From: Chrysomallon squamiferum
Taxonomy: Eukaryota; Mollusca; Gastropoda; Neomphalida; Peltospiridae
Direction: 5' to 3'
DNA length: 64,000 nt
NCBI GenBank assembly: GCA_012295275.1
Contig: CM022671.1
Span: forward strand, 914,332 to 978,331
This document shows, piece by piece, positions 38,101 through 48,021 of the stretch (position 1 is its first letter; each line of letters opens with the position of its first letter). Both the position numbers and the translations under genes were made by a program. Below the pieces are notes generated by a model. It had not been told where the DNA came from, did no database searches, and saw nothing but the letters and a program-made list of their open reading frames with translations.

Positions 38101-41100
38101 TCTGATAACTTTGGATCATCATGTCAGTGCAGAAAAGGTTTTAAGAAAGTCGTTGGCCAAGACTTCATTAAATGTGACTGTGAGTTAACTCTGATTTACA
38201 AATACACAGACAGACAGACACACACACACAAACACAACACACACACAACATGCACACACAACACATACACAACACACACACACAACATACACACAACACA
38301 CACACAGACACACACACAGACACACACACACACACAGACACACACACAAAGAAACACACATGAAAAGCTTCCATGTAGAGCATTTATGAAGTGTTTCTCA
38401 AATGGAAGACAGGAATCTGGCAGTATATAACATAATTAAAAATCCCTTTTTGAATCATCCTTACAGGAGATATCATTTGGAATAGTGACACACTAACACT
38501 GGAACATTGTGAAGTAGCATATATTTCACTGGCTGGTCAGAGTTGATTCATTCTTCACATTTAATCTGGACATTTGTGTTACTGACACATGGAAGAGGCA
38601 AACATCATGCAAACTTGTTTACAGCTAAAGATCTCTAATGGTGTTATGATCTGTTTTATATGACTGTAGAAGAACATGATAATATCATCTATGACCACTA
38701 CATCCAAAGTTTTTAACTAGTTGTTGTGTCCCATTGTTCCTGTGTGTGACAGCAATTATACAAAACACTTTTCTCTTGCTTATTTACATGGGTTGGTCAA
38801 AAGTCCAAATATGAATACATTCAATATTACTGAAACATCACTGGACCTTGTGTATGAGAAATGGACCCAACTGGTATCTTAGAACTAAAATAAAATAGTT
38901 AAATGGTTTTCAATTCAATTATAATATTGAATATTGCCATACATGTCTATATTGTTATTGGACTAAAGACTGATTTAGCATCTTGCCTTTTGTTCAAATA
39001 CTGTTAATAACATTTAGTCACATTATGTTGTATTTGATTTTTCTGTATAAAAAAAAATGTGTCTCTGTGATTTTATTTCTGATTTAAATAACTCTTCACA
39101 TTTTTATTTTTAAAGCTGTTGTTAATGACTGAAATTTCTATCTAATTATTATTTGTCATGATTACTATTGTCTCTGTAATTCCATGCACTGTTTGTCATT
39201 AGTGACAGCAGGACCTGATCTCGTGACATGCAGTGTTTCTGTACAAGATCAACACGGTCAGACTGCTCGATCTACTCCTGGCAGTATTACTGGCTGTGAG
39301 TATGAAAGTGATTCATACACAAATGTTCAGCTCAACAAAAGACTCAGCTTTGTTCTCCTGGCAACATTTGACAAGAAAACAGACTTGAGGGGACCATTTC
39401 CTGCCTATATTGATGGTTCAGCAACTGCCACAGGAATAGTGAGTGGTGAAGCACAAGTTTCTGTGGTATCACTCAATGGTACGATGTGTCTTATTATTAC
39501 TAAGACGTTGTCATCAGTTTATTATTATGTCAAATATAAAATATTTCATTAAAAAGTTTTATTTTGTACAGCAATTTTAACTGCTTTATTCAAAATCATC
39601 TTTGGTTAGTAAATTTTCTTTTTATCTTCTTTAGGTTTGACATGTTTATTCTCAGTAAAATTCTATCTTGTACAGTCAACAGTTGTGTAATTTCAGGTTC
39701 TCACAAACAGATTAGAAGAGTTCCTCTCAAAGGTGGAGATCACTGTGCTGATTTGATACAAAACTTGTCTCCAGCCTCCATGATGAACTGTCACCTGTCT
39801 CTCAATATCACTTATACATTACAAAATGGAGAAAAGTAAACATTTGTCAATTATCATTTGTAATGATCTAAAATTAATTCTGTTGTACATTAAATATCTG
39901 TATGTTTACTACATATTACAGCTTATACAAACAGATGGACTTAAAACTATTCAAATAAGTATGTATGTATGAGTGTGTCTGTATGTATAGTATTCATTCA
40001 GACTTTATGTGTGAATGTATTTTGAATAATTCAAACAATAATGTTCAATAATTAAATAAAAACTACAGTAATGTTTGCAAATTTAGATTAAATATTAAGG
40101 AATCAATAAACAGATTTTTTATCTTGTTTTACAGATTGTGCATTCATTTTGATGTATTTTCTGGAGGTTATTTTAACTATTCTGATTTTGGTCAACATCC
40201 AGTGAAAACAGAACTATTTTCCCGCAAACACAAGACAAAGACATTATGTCTGAACTATGACAGTGTAAAACCACAACACTGCTCAGCTCTGAATACTCCT
40301 GCCTGCAGCAGCTCAGTGATGTTTGTGGACAAAAGAATAACTAAAACAGATGAGATATCAGTGACAGCTGGAGATGGTTGGATTGATCCCTGGCCTACAA
40401 ATGGTGTCCAAGCATCTGGAATCACACATAACACTGTTGAGCTATTCGAAGTTAAAGCCAAAGGCAAGGTCTTGGAGGTTGAGGAAAAAAGTTTAAACCC
40501 ACCACTGAAAAAAGAAGTTTATTACCCAAAATCTATTAATGTATCTTTTGTTCTTCCAAAATCTCCTGCTTTATACTGTGTCATGCTTGAAGTTCATGAC
40601 AATGCTGGCAATGTGAAATTTGCCAGACGATTTGTTCTGTTTGATGATAACTCAACTATTAAAATTAACACAAGAAATCCTCTACTTGTGTCATCATCAT
40701 CTAAAGTGACAAACTACAAATGGCAGGTGAATCACAGATCAGTTTGCGTGAAGTGGAAAAACAGATATTATAATTCTTACTACATTAAAAACAATTTGTT
40801 AGCTCCTATCAGACCTGATGTCAACAATGCAATCACTGGAGTGTATGATCAACTTACTGGCAAACTTCCTGTAAATGGAACCAGGAATATACATGGTTTG
40901 ACACGATTCTCATATTCCTATTCCTTAAACCATGGTCCATTCTCTCCACAGAAGTATGTGACTGACTTTGAGGATGAATCAGTCTGTTTGAATCTGAGTT
41001 TGTCAGATGGTGACACATACACTTTTATCATCACAGCTGAAGATGTCATGGAAAACAGACTGAGTGAAAATGTGACAGTGCACATAGACAGAACAGTTCC

Positions 41101-44039
41101 TGATGTTAAAAACATGTGGCTTGTCAGGAAAGGTAACAATGGGTTGTATGTCCACCCCAGTACAGACCTGTCACATATGTTGCTGCAGTTTGAAGCTAAA
41201 GATCCACACAGTGGTATCAGAACAATAGAATGGTTTCTGGGAACTCAGCAGAACAAAACTGACATTGGACAAGGAGCATTGCCTGTTATTAAAGATGTAC
41301 CTAAAGTAAGTTTTACAATTTATATAAATATAACAAAGAATAAAAATGCCAGATTGCATTTTATATTTATCAAAATTGTCACAGATATGCTCTAATATAA
41401 AAGTACTTGAAATTATCTGATAAAATCATCTGGTTTAGCTTATGAAGTAAATATTAGTTTAAATCCTCTCTCTGTTTCTGCTTTAATGAAATTTTCACTT
41501 GGGTATATTATTTTTTGTTTTGTTTCAGAACAAATGCAAATCAGATCAGCAGTGCTACTGTCCAGCAGTTGGACCATGTGCCTATTTCAACTACACTGTA
41601 AAACTGAACAGTCTGATCGAGAAAAACACAAACACAGGAAAACACAACAGGGAATATTACTTCACACTGATAGCAACTAATGAGGCCATGTTGAAGTCTG
41701 TGTATCATCTAGACATCCTCGTAGATGCATCACCACCTGTTGCAGGTGTTGTACGTGAAGGTTCACCAGACGGACCAGACATTGATTACACAAGTGAAGA
41801 CTACATCAACATCAACATGCACGGCTTCATTGATCATGAAAGTGGAATCAGATCTTATCTTGTTGCTCTAGCAGAACAATGTTTATCTTTGGATGAAATA
41901 AAAAATGATTTGGATAACAAATCAGTTACTGTTTACAAGACAGTAGATCCAGAAATCAGAATAAAGGTTCCAAACAAAGGATCCTACATTACATCAGTTG
42001 TTGCTTTTAATAATGCAATGGAACCTTCTCCAGTTGCCTGTTCAAATGGTGTTACAAAGGATACCACAAATCCTGAGTTGGTGGACATCAGACTTCAAGA
42101 TGGCCGAATTCATGATGGTCTGTGGTGTAAGCCATCCAGAGTGTTCTATGTGCATGTAAACATGACTTTAACAGAACTGCACAACACACACACATGTGAA
42201 ACCAAGTGTGAAAATACAGTGAATGTTGGTTACATTGATGCTTTGCCTTTGACCCACACTACCATTGAAAAGAATATTTCAGAAACAGTTTGCTCCAGAT
42301 GTGAGGTGCTAAGTAACCAGTCCACAGTGTATCTTCCATCTAACACAGTCTACTTACAGTGGAAAACTGTAGAAGCCGAGAGTCAGATTAAAGATTATTA
42401 CATTGGACTTGGCAGTGACTCATCTAAGACTGATTATCAATCACTGCTGCCTTACCAGTCAACTCACGGAAAAGAGTCAGCTGAGATTTCAGACTTTTCT
42501 GTGTCAAATACTTCTTCATTTTACATCTTTGTCAAAGTCATCAATGAGGCTAACCTGACATCATCTAGACGTATTGGACCCGTTTTGATAAATGAATCTC
42601 CTCCTAAACTGAAGGAAGGTAAACCTATTTCTTCCTTTTTTTATTTTTTTATTTATTCAGACAAAAAGATTTTAAAATAAATTTCACAAAATGAAGTTTC
42701 TTATTTAAACTATTGTCAGGGCTTGATATAGATAGGTTGAAACTGAGATTGGATATGTTGAAAACTTTAGAGAAGCTTAATTGTGTTATTTTGAATGACA
42801 CCCAACAGCCAATGCTATATTTTGTGCCTGGGTGTCATTAAACAAAGAAATAAACATTAACAAAAATTACAGGACAATTTGCTCAGAATAAAGTGTAGTA
42901 TTGAACCTAATTTCTTACAGAGAGTGTGAGGCTTTAAGCTATAGCATTTTTTAAAGATTTTTTGACTGGTTCTGCCTGTTGTATCAGTATGTTAAACAGT
43001 TACACATTTTAAGAACAATACTCTGTCTTGAAGTCAAAATAGGAAGTTTTGTTGCATTGATCTGAAGTAAAAGAATGAACATTACCATGCTTATTTTTCC
43101 ACATTAATGAAATATTTTGTTAGGTTAAGTTATTTATTTATTTCTATTCAGACTGTGAACACAATGTAGCATATGGCTATTACTGTGAAAAACTGTGTGC
43201 TGGCCGCCATTGTTACGACATTTCATCATGTGATGTGAGATCAGGAAGATGTGTCCACGGTTGTCAACCAGGATGGAAAGATTCAGACTGTTCTAAAGGT
43301 GATTATTAAAAGCTTAAGATATTCATCAAAAAACATACATAAAAAGAAACAAAACAAAATAAAATAAAATAAATAAATAAATAATAATGAAATAAATAAA
43401 TAAGTTTCAGATTTATTATTTTCAAATAACATTTTTTCCTTTCATTCATTTAGTCTGCAATATTTCAGTAAGTTTTAAAAATTACCTTTATTTTTTTACA
43501 TCCAAATAGCTTTTGTCTAATTAAGAACTGATAACAGTATTTGAAATGACAGCATTACTCAGATAATATGATTGTCTTGACTGTTAAAACAAATTTTTAT
43601 TTAAGCTATTAAATGGTTTGGTTCTGGTTGTTCATGTGTCTTGAATTCTTCTTTTAAAGGGAAATTTATATCACAAACCTTTTTTACAGACTTAACTTTA
43701 TCAAGCTTTTATATTCATTGAGAATGAATATTGAACTCCTGTAAAATTGTAATAGAATAATGACATTAAATTTAATGTTCAGTATTTTTAGTGGCTTCGT
43801 TACTATTATTTAAAAAAAAGTTATTTTAAGATTTGAATCTGGATAGTATCATCATGGCTTTAATTTTCAAGATCCTCTGAGACTGGAAATGGGATCTTGT
43901 CTTACCAGATTTAATGACATTTTTACAGTATGTTTTTATTACATCAAACTTTCCAATATTATTTCATTACACTTTGCTGAGTTATACAGACTGAATAATT
44001 CAGAATATAATCTTATTGAATTAATGTAATGTAAGTAAG

Positions 44040-44073
<34 letters not shown>

Positions 44074-45288
44074 AAACATATAGAAACTACTAAAAAATAT
44101 TTACTTCAGGAAGTGATTGTATTAATGATGACACAAAAACAGTTTTATTACTTTCTTTATTTCAGTTTCCCCACAAAAAGCAGCAGATTTAGTAACTATC
44201 ATTATCTCAGGTGTATCGGGAATTTGTTTTCTTCTTGTGTTGACAGTGTTGGTTTTCTGCACTAGGTTAGTAACCATAAATCAGAAGAAGTTCAATATAA
44301 TGGAACATTTAGAAATTGTACTCTTAAAAACATTAAAAAACATTAGTATCAGATGATGAGATTTTTAATTGTTTATTATAAGTACCATTATACAAATTTA
44401 TGTTATTAAATAGTCACCAAGAAATGATAAAGCTCTGTAACTGGCAGAAGATATTTTATATTCAGACCATTTCTATAGAACTGGCAGGAACAGATCTTAT
44501 GCAGGGTCAAGTGTTTGCTAAGACAAATCTGTAATTATTTCTTCTGAAAATGCCTAATTGAGCCATCATTTTGTTTTATTTGGCTTTAGCACCAACCTGA
44601 TATTGCCATAAATTTCAATTTTAAAGCAGCTGATGAATAATGAACTAATGAAGGACTTAATTTTATAAATCATTGAAAACCTCTCATTTTGATTTTCTTG
44701 GATTTTCTAAAATGAACATATACAAATGTATAATTTTTGAAAAACAACAAAAACAAGAAACAATCATGCATCCATTTTTAAACTTATTACCTATCACTTT
44801 TTTGTGGTTCCCATAATCAACCCATTTCTTTTCAATTCATAGGACTTATATGTATCCCAAGATTCAGTGACACTGATTTCATATTGAAAGAAATGTGTTT
44901 TTTCCCTAATTTGCATTATAATTATACTCAGTATATTCCGAATACTTATTATCAGTAATAAAATTATTATTATTTTTTAATTATTATTAGGAGACTAGTG
45001 CTGAGGAGAAGAAGAAGAAGTTCTTCAAAGGAACAAAATGTGACAACAGTGTGTGAAAATAATGAATATGTGAACTGTGCTGCAGTCTGTGAAAACAGTG
45101 AATACATGAACTGTGCTGGAGTCTGTGAAAACAGTGAATATCTGAAATCTTTTCCTGTCTATGAAAATTTGAGACAGTTTCAACACCAGAGCCAGGATGT
45201 GAGCAATGTTTATAGTTCACTGGAAATGTCTGTCATTGGTCAAGACTGTGTCTATGAAAAGATAAACATGTCTGTGTATGAAAACTAA
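33407..45288 (+). CDS. Gene F: single-pass receptor with EGF-like and FN3-like ectodomain and tyrosine-rich tail (15 exons)
   Basis: Exons: 33407-33538, 34456-34515, 34985-34997, 35396-35500, 35641-35730, 36938-37027, 37375-37512, 38057-38179, 39203-39478, 39697-39835, 40135-41305, 41529-42618, 43152-43298, 44166-44265, 44991-45288. All borders are GT-AG and all phases agree; the sum is 3,972 bases (1,323 codons plus stop). Order of parts: short N-terminus, RVRR furin-type site, cysteine-rich modules, core shared with R exons 9-12, one EGF-like module, one transmembrane helix, cytoplasmic tail with YxN repeats and an ITAM-like pair. The exon 4/5 junction makes TAA, so exon 4 must be skipped, joined elsewhere, or the allele is broken. 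The ATG at 33407 is provisional. The ligand is unknown; a signalling receptor role is inferred from the tail. Confidence 0.75.
34586..34806. repeat. Minisatellite, 50-53-base unit, in gene F intron 2
   Basis: Four full units of the form agttttatacacagacacaa followed by gatgatatgtgttaac and actaacatccatgtc, then a partial fifth. The last two full units share a three-base deletion and are identical to each other, indicating recent expansion. Confidence 0.85.
35069..35131. repeat. ATT microsatellite, gene F intron 3
   Basis: About twenty uninterrupted (ATT) units. A similar tract is at 34380-34435 in intron 1; open frames over them are translations of the repeat. Confidence 0.95.
35396..35500 (+). 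CDS. Gene F exon 4: cysteine-rich module, possibly skipped
   Basis: It encodes VSCPQKPHCVKHRQC and CENGYYLSRSDCK, a module like R exon 6, with phase 1-1 and length 105. Its last base is T where R exon 6 has C. Joined to exon 5 or exon 6, both of which start AATGTCC, the junction codon becomes TAA. Skipping it keeps frame and gives GAA; joining it directly to exon 7 gives TCT. Reading into the intron also meets TAA after six codons. Confidence 0.6.
35641..35730 (+). CDS. Gene F exon 5: cysteine-rich module, first tandem copy
   Basis: Ninety bases, phase 1-1, encoding ECPHINHCRKTQPCTKC and SCDKGFYGPNCEG. With about 30 bases before and 70 after, it is a near-identical duplicate of exon 6. Confidence 0.8.
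35901..35990 (+). pseudogene. Decayed duplicate of gene F exon 7
   Basis: The stretch gttgtgatggacaataac followed by attcaacattcagtttactgg and caaccaacca matches the second half of exon 7 (about 37440-37500) but with insertions, a lost frame and scrambled pieces (ggacagacag recurs at its end before a gtta). It follows duplicated exon 5 as exon 7 follows exon 6, so the original duplication covered both exons. Confidence 0.65.
36938..37027 (+). CDS. Gene F exon 6: cysteine-rich module, second tandem copy
   Basis: Ninety bases, phase 1-1, encoding ECPHIKHCQKTQPCTKC and SCDKGFYGPKCEG; three residues differ from exon 5. The shared flanks (about 36905-37102 against 35610-35802) show it arose by local duplication about 1.3 kb apart. 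Confidence 0.85.
37375..38179 (+). CDS. Gene F exons 7-8: cysteine-rich modules
   Basis: Exon 7 (37375-37512) encodes ACPSINHCSQVVCSTPSDVT and CERCDGQTGDIQHS. Exon 8 (38057-38179) encodes ATCSWEKRWCWPGECSDN and CQCRKGFKK. Lengths equal R exons 7 and 8 (138 and 123), and both are phase 1-1. A T-rich intron lies between. Confidence 0.85.
38208..38352. repeat. CA-rich microsatellite, gene F intron 8
   Basis: Imperfect (CACA)n/(CAGA)n tract directly after the exon 8 donor. Open frames on both strands here are repeat translations. Confidence 0.95.
39203..39835 (+). CDS. Gene F exons 9-10: start of the shared core
   Basis: Exon 9 (39203-39478) encodes TAGPDLVTCSVSVQDQHGQT and GIVSGEAQVSVVSLNG, equivalent to R exon 9 (TALPDLMTCRMSVEDKSGQT). 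Exon 10 (39697-39835) is 139 bases and leaves phase 2, exactly as R exon 10. Sequence is clearly related but well diverged from R. Confidence 0.85.
40135..42618 (+). CDS. Gene F exons 11-12: large core exons
   Basis: Exon 11 (40135-41305) opens KLCIHFDVFSGGYFNYSDFG. From PKSPALYCVMLEVHDNAG onward it is nearly identical to R exon 11. Exon 12 (41529-42618) carries CYCPAVGPCAYFNYTV, LVDASPPVAGVVREG and INMHGFIDHESGIR, then diverges. It ends at a GTAAAC donor in phase 1 and lacks the roughly 100 bases that extend R exon 12. Confidence 0.9.
40545..41885 (+). repeat. Inverted near-identical tract shared with gene R (arm 2)
   Basis: Reverse-complement partner of 21545-22868. It starts at cttccaaaatctcctgcttt and fades just after the codons for ESGIRSYLVALAEQC. 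It includes intron 11 (41306-41528), which keeps long matching blocks such as aatataacaaa and gcagatatgctctaatata-type sequence. Confidence 0.85.
43152..43298 (+). CDS. Gene F exon 13: membrane-proximal EGF-like module
   Basis: Encodes DCEHNVAYGYYCEKLCAGRH, then CDVRSGRC and CQPGWKDSDCSKG, an eight-cysteine EGF/laminin-like module as in MEGF-type receptors. Phase 1-1. It directly precedes the transmembrane exon and has no partner in gene R. Confidence 0.85.
44043..44070. repeat. GT microsatellite, gene F intron 13
   Basis: About fourteen GT units. Confidence 0.95.
44166..44265 (+). CDS. Gene F exon 14: transmembrane helix
   Basis: After VSPQKAAD the exon encodes LVTIIISGVSGICFLLVL followed by TVLVFCTR: about 24 uncharged hydrophobic residues, then a basic stop-transfer completed by RLVLRRRRR from exon 15. 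This orientation puts exons 1-13 outside and exon 15 in the cytosol. Confidence 0.9.
44991..45288 (+). CDS. Gene F exon 15: cytoplasmic tail with repeated tyrosine motifs
   Basis: The exon begins RLVLRRRRRSSSKEQN. Bases 45043-45150 are three tandem 36-base units encoding TTVCENNEYVNC, AAVCENSEYMNC and AGVCENSEYLKS. YVN and YMN fit the YxN motif bound by Grb2-type SH2 domains. Then come YENL (45160-45171), YSSL (45211-45222) and YEKI (45253-45264), and the protein ends SVYEN. YSSL and YEKI are ten residues apart, within the ITAM rule YxxI/L-x6-12-YxxI/L. No kinase or other enzyme domain is present, so signalling would depend on recruited kinases and adaptors. Confidence 0.85.
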
Positions 45289-45638
45289 GTGGGCAGAAAA
45301 ATTAGAAAAAATTAAATTGATCACATTATAGAAGATTCCTTGTAAGATATGAAAAGCACCATTAGTTTATGCTACACATATTTAACCATGGTTTATTCCA
45401 CCTATCCTCAAATATATTAAAAATTATTAAATATAAAATAACCTAAAATACATATACATAAATAAGAAGACTTTAATTTATTCATCTATTAATTTTTATA
45501 TACTTTCATCATTAAATCCAGGTTCTTGATAACTATCTGTGACATTTATATAATTGTTTGCTAGCAAGTAGCCTAATATATGTTATTTATTTCCAAATAA
45601 GAGTTTTATTTACTGGAGACCAACCATTAATAATAATC

Positions 45639-45670
<32 letters not shown>

Positions 45671-46659
45671 GGATTACAATAATCATATAATGGTTGTAAC
45701 TAAAGCATTAAAGCAGGCATTTTCTCTCTATTCATTAGCAACTTATTTATAGTTTTATGTTGTTGTGATTGTGTGCTTTTTCTGTTGTTTCTGACACTTT
45801 ATGGAGTAGTTTTGTGTTAATATAAATACTTTCCATACTCTACTGATATTTATCCAAAACAATAATTCTGATAATAAAGATATATGTTTTTGTTGAAGTG
45901 TTCATATAATGTTTAAAATCTTAAATTCATAATGTATACTTCAGTGTTATTTATTTATTCAGTGACTTTGCTAACAATAAAGTACAACAATAAAAGAGAT
46001 CAAGTAAAAAACATCTTAGTGCCTCCATTTTACTGTATTATTTTATTCTGCACTAATAAGATCTAAAAAGACAGAATGAGTGATTAAGAAAGATACCATA
46101 AAAAAATAATAGTTAAGATACAGTAACATAATATGAAATGTTTCTTATTTTTTATTTCAACATCATTGTTTTACATCTTTTCAATTTGTTTATTTTTGCT
46201 TTTTAGCAGGGTTTTTTTCATATATTCAGCAGTCTGAAATAAATTTATAAATTGAAATGATATTATTATGTCATTAATTTAATGTTACTTAGTGTGTGTG
46301 TGTGTGCAGAAAGGGAGAAACAAGCAAAAGTTAAATTTTTGCCAGACGTATTGTCACCATTCCAAAAAAAAAATTTAAATTAAATATATATATATATATA
46401 AAAGAAGAAATAAAGAAAAAAGAGACAAATAAAATTAATAGAAAATACTTGTGTCTAAATTTATATAAACATAAAAATATACATACAATAAATAAACCAC
46501 AAGTTTTACATGGTAAAGAATAATAACTTTGTGGTCTAAAGGGAAATAACTAAATTAATTTAGAAAGTTATCTTGAAATTAAATGAACCTCTCTCTCTCT
46601 CGATTAAATTATTTTAATTAAGGTTCAAATAAAATGTGTAAATCAAAGTTGAAATATAT

Positions 46660-46935
46660 TAAAATTTGAATTTATTTATTTATTTATTTACTTATTTTAC
46701 ATTTTGTTTACATTTTAATTAAGTCGTTTTTTATTGGGTTTTTTTTTTCTCTTTTGTGACTTCTGACCTAATCACTTTTAAACTTTTTTGTTTACATGTA
46801 TTTCTCTATTTACTTATTTTTTAATTAATAAATGACATATTTTCATTTTTCTCTGTATATTATATGTTTCTATTATTAAGAAAATATTAAATTTTGGTTA
46901 AATAAATAAACATTTAAATTAAAACAATTCAAAAT
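46660..46935. repeat. Dispersed repeat, copy 2
   Basis: Same orientation as 9600-9942; the right-hand 45 or so bases are identical and the match ends at the same point. No coding capacity or termini seen. Confidence 0.6.
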
Positions 46936-47723
46936 ATGTCTGCATTTTTCTGTTTAATTTTGTGTTTTCTTGTTGCTTTTTCTGTTATCTGTTAATTACT
47001 TTTCATATTGTTTATCTCATTCTGCTTTTTCTAAAATATTTGTTTATTAATTATTTGCTTTTTTGTTTACATATTAAAGAAATCTGTTTCTCTCGGTCTC
47101 TGTCTGAACCTCCTTCCTTTATTACATTATATTTTTTTTTTTATCAGTTCATTATTTACAGTTAAAAACTTTTAAATTTTAAAAATAGGAACATTTGTTT
47201 CTCAGTATTTAAAAAAAAAATGTAGAAGTATTTAAAGCTTTTTTATTGTTCAATTAGATATAACTCTTCCACATATTTGTTATTCATATTACATTTTCAT
47301 CTCATTTATATAAATATTATTTCTCTGCAGGATGACTCATTACTTATTTGTTGTTGCTGTTTATGTGTTTTTTTTTTTTCACTTCTTTTTTAAATGATAT
47401 TTTAATATTCAGTTTAAATACTCTTTGATTCCATCAATCTTTTTTTGAAAAATGGAAGTATTTATATTGCTACATTACACAAGCATTTAAAAATAAATAC
47501 ACAGACATATTGAAGAGTAACTGTACAAGGAAAATAAAAAATAGCTACAGTTTCATTATTCAGTTTAGTAACTTGGACATATGAATATATGTATACATAA
47601 GACAATAAAAGTTTATTCATATTATTACAGATATTATTATTGTTATTATTTATTAATTTGTTGTTGTTCTTGTTGTTGTTATTGTTTTTGTTTTTTGTGT
47701 TGTTTTTTTTGTTGTTTTTTTTA

Positions 47724-47754
<31 letters not shown>

Positions 47755-47869
47755 CTTGTTATTGAAGTGCTATAACAGCGTTCAGCATTTTAGCGTTAAA
47801 GAGTTATTCCTATTAGACCATGAATGTAATGATTTGCATTTATTTATTCATTTATTTTTATTTTATTTT

Positions 47870-48021
47870 TGCCCTTACCGGAAGTAATTAGTTTTTCCAC
47901 ATCTTTTAACATTCGGTCATAATCGAAATAACGTCGCCAATATTCGGAAATATTACGAGACTTTCCAGTCGTATTTCATTGTTGTTTTGTTGATTTCCTT
48001 AGAAAGAAACGAAGATGAAAA
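47870..48021 (+). promoter_or_regulatory. CpG-rich promoter region of the phosphatidyltransferase gene
   Basis: CpG-bearing sequence begins here after kilobases almost without CpG. ACCGGAAGT at 47877-47885 is a good ETS-family/GABP-like site, common in promoters of housekeeping genes, about 140 bases before the ATG. No TATA box is obvious. Confidence 0.35.

Larger units (their letters stand above)
45289..48021. other. Intergenic region between gene F and the CDP-alcohol phosphatidyltransferase
   Basis: AT-rich. Candidate poly(A) signal AATAAA for F at 45873-45878. (AAT)n microsatellite at 45637-45669, TA-run at 46385-46402, a second copy of the dispersed repeat (46660-46935), and long T/GTT tracts at 47650-47750. 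From about 47870 the DNA becomes richer in CpG, marking the next promoter. No coding exon recognised. Confidence 0.55.

Noticed and set aside
38168-38383. Minus-strand Cys/Val-rich frame
   Set aside because: Translation of the CA repeat in F intron 8.
40255-41359. Minus-strand frames opposite F exon 11 (and plus-strand ones opposite R exon 11)
   Set aside because: Shadows of exons that have homology and correct splice phase.
47581-47775. Open frame over T/GTT tract
   Set aside because: Low-complexity poly-T and GTT repeat just upstream of the phosphatidyltransferase promoter.
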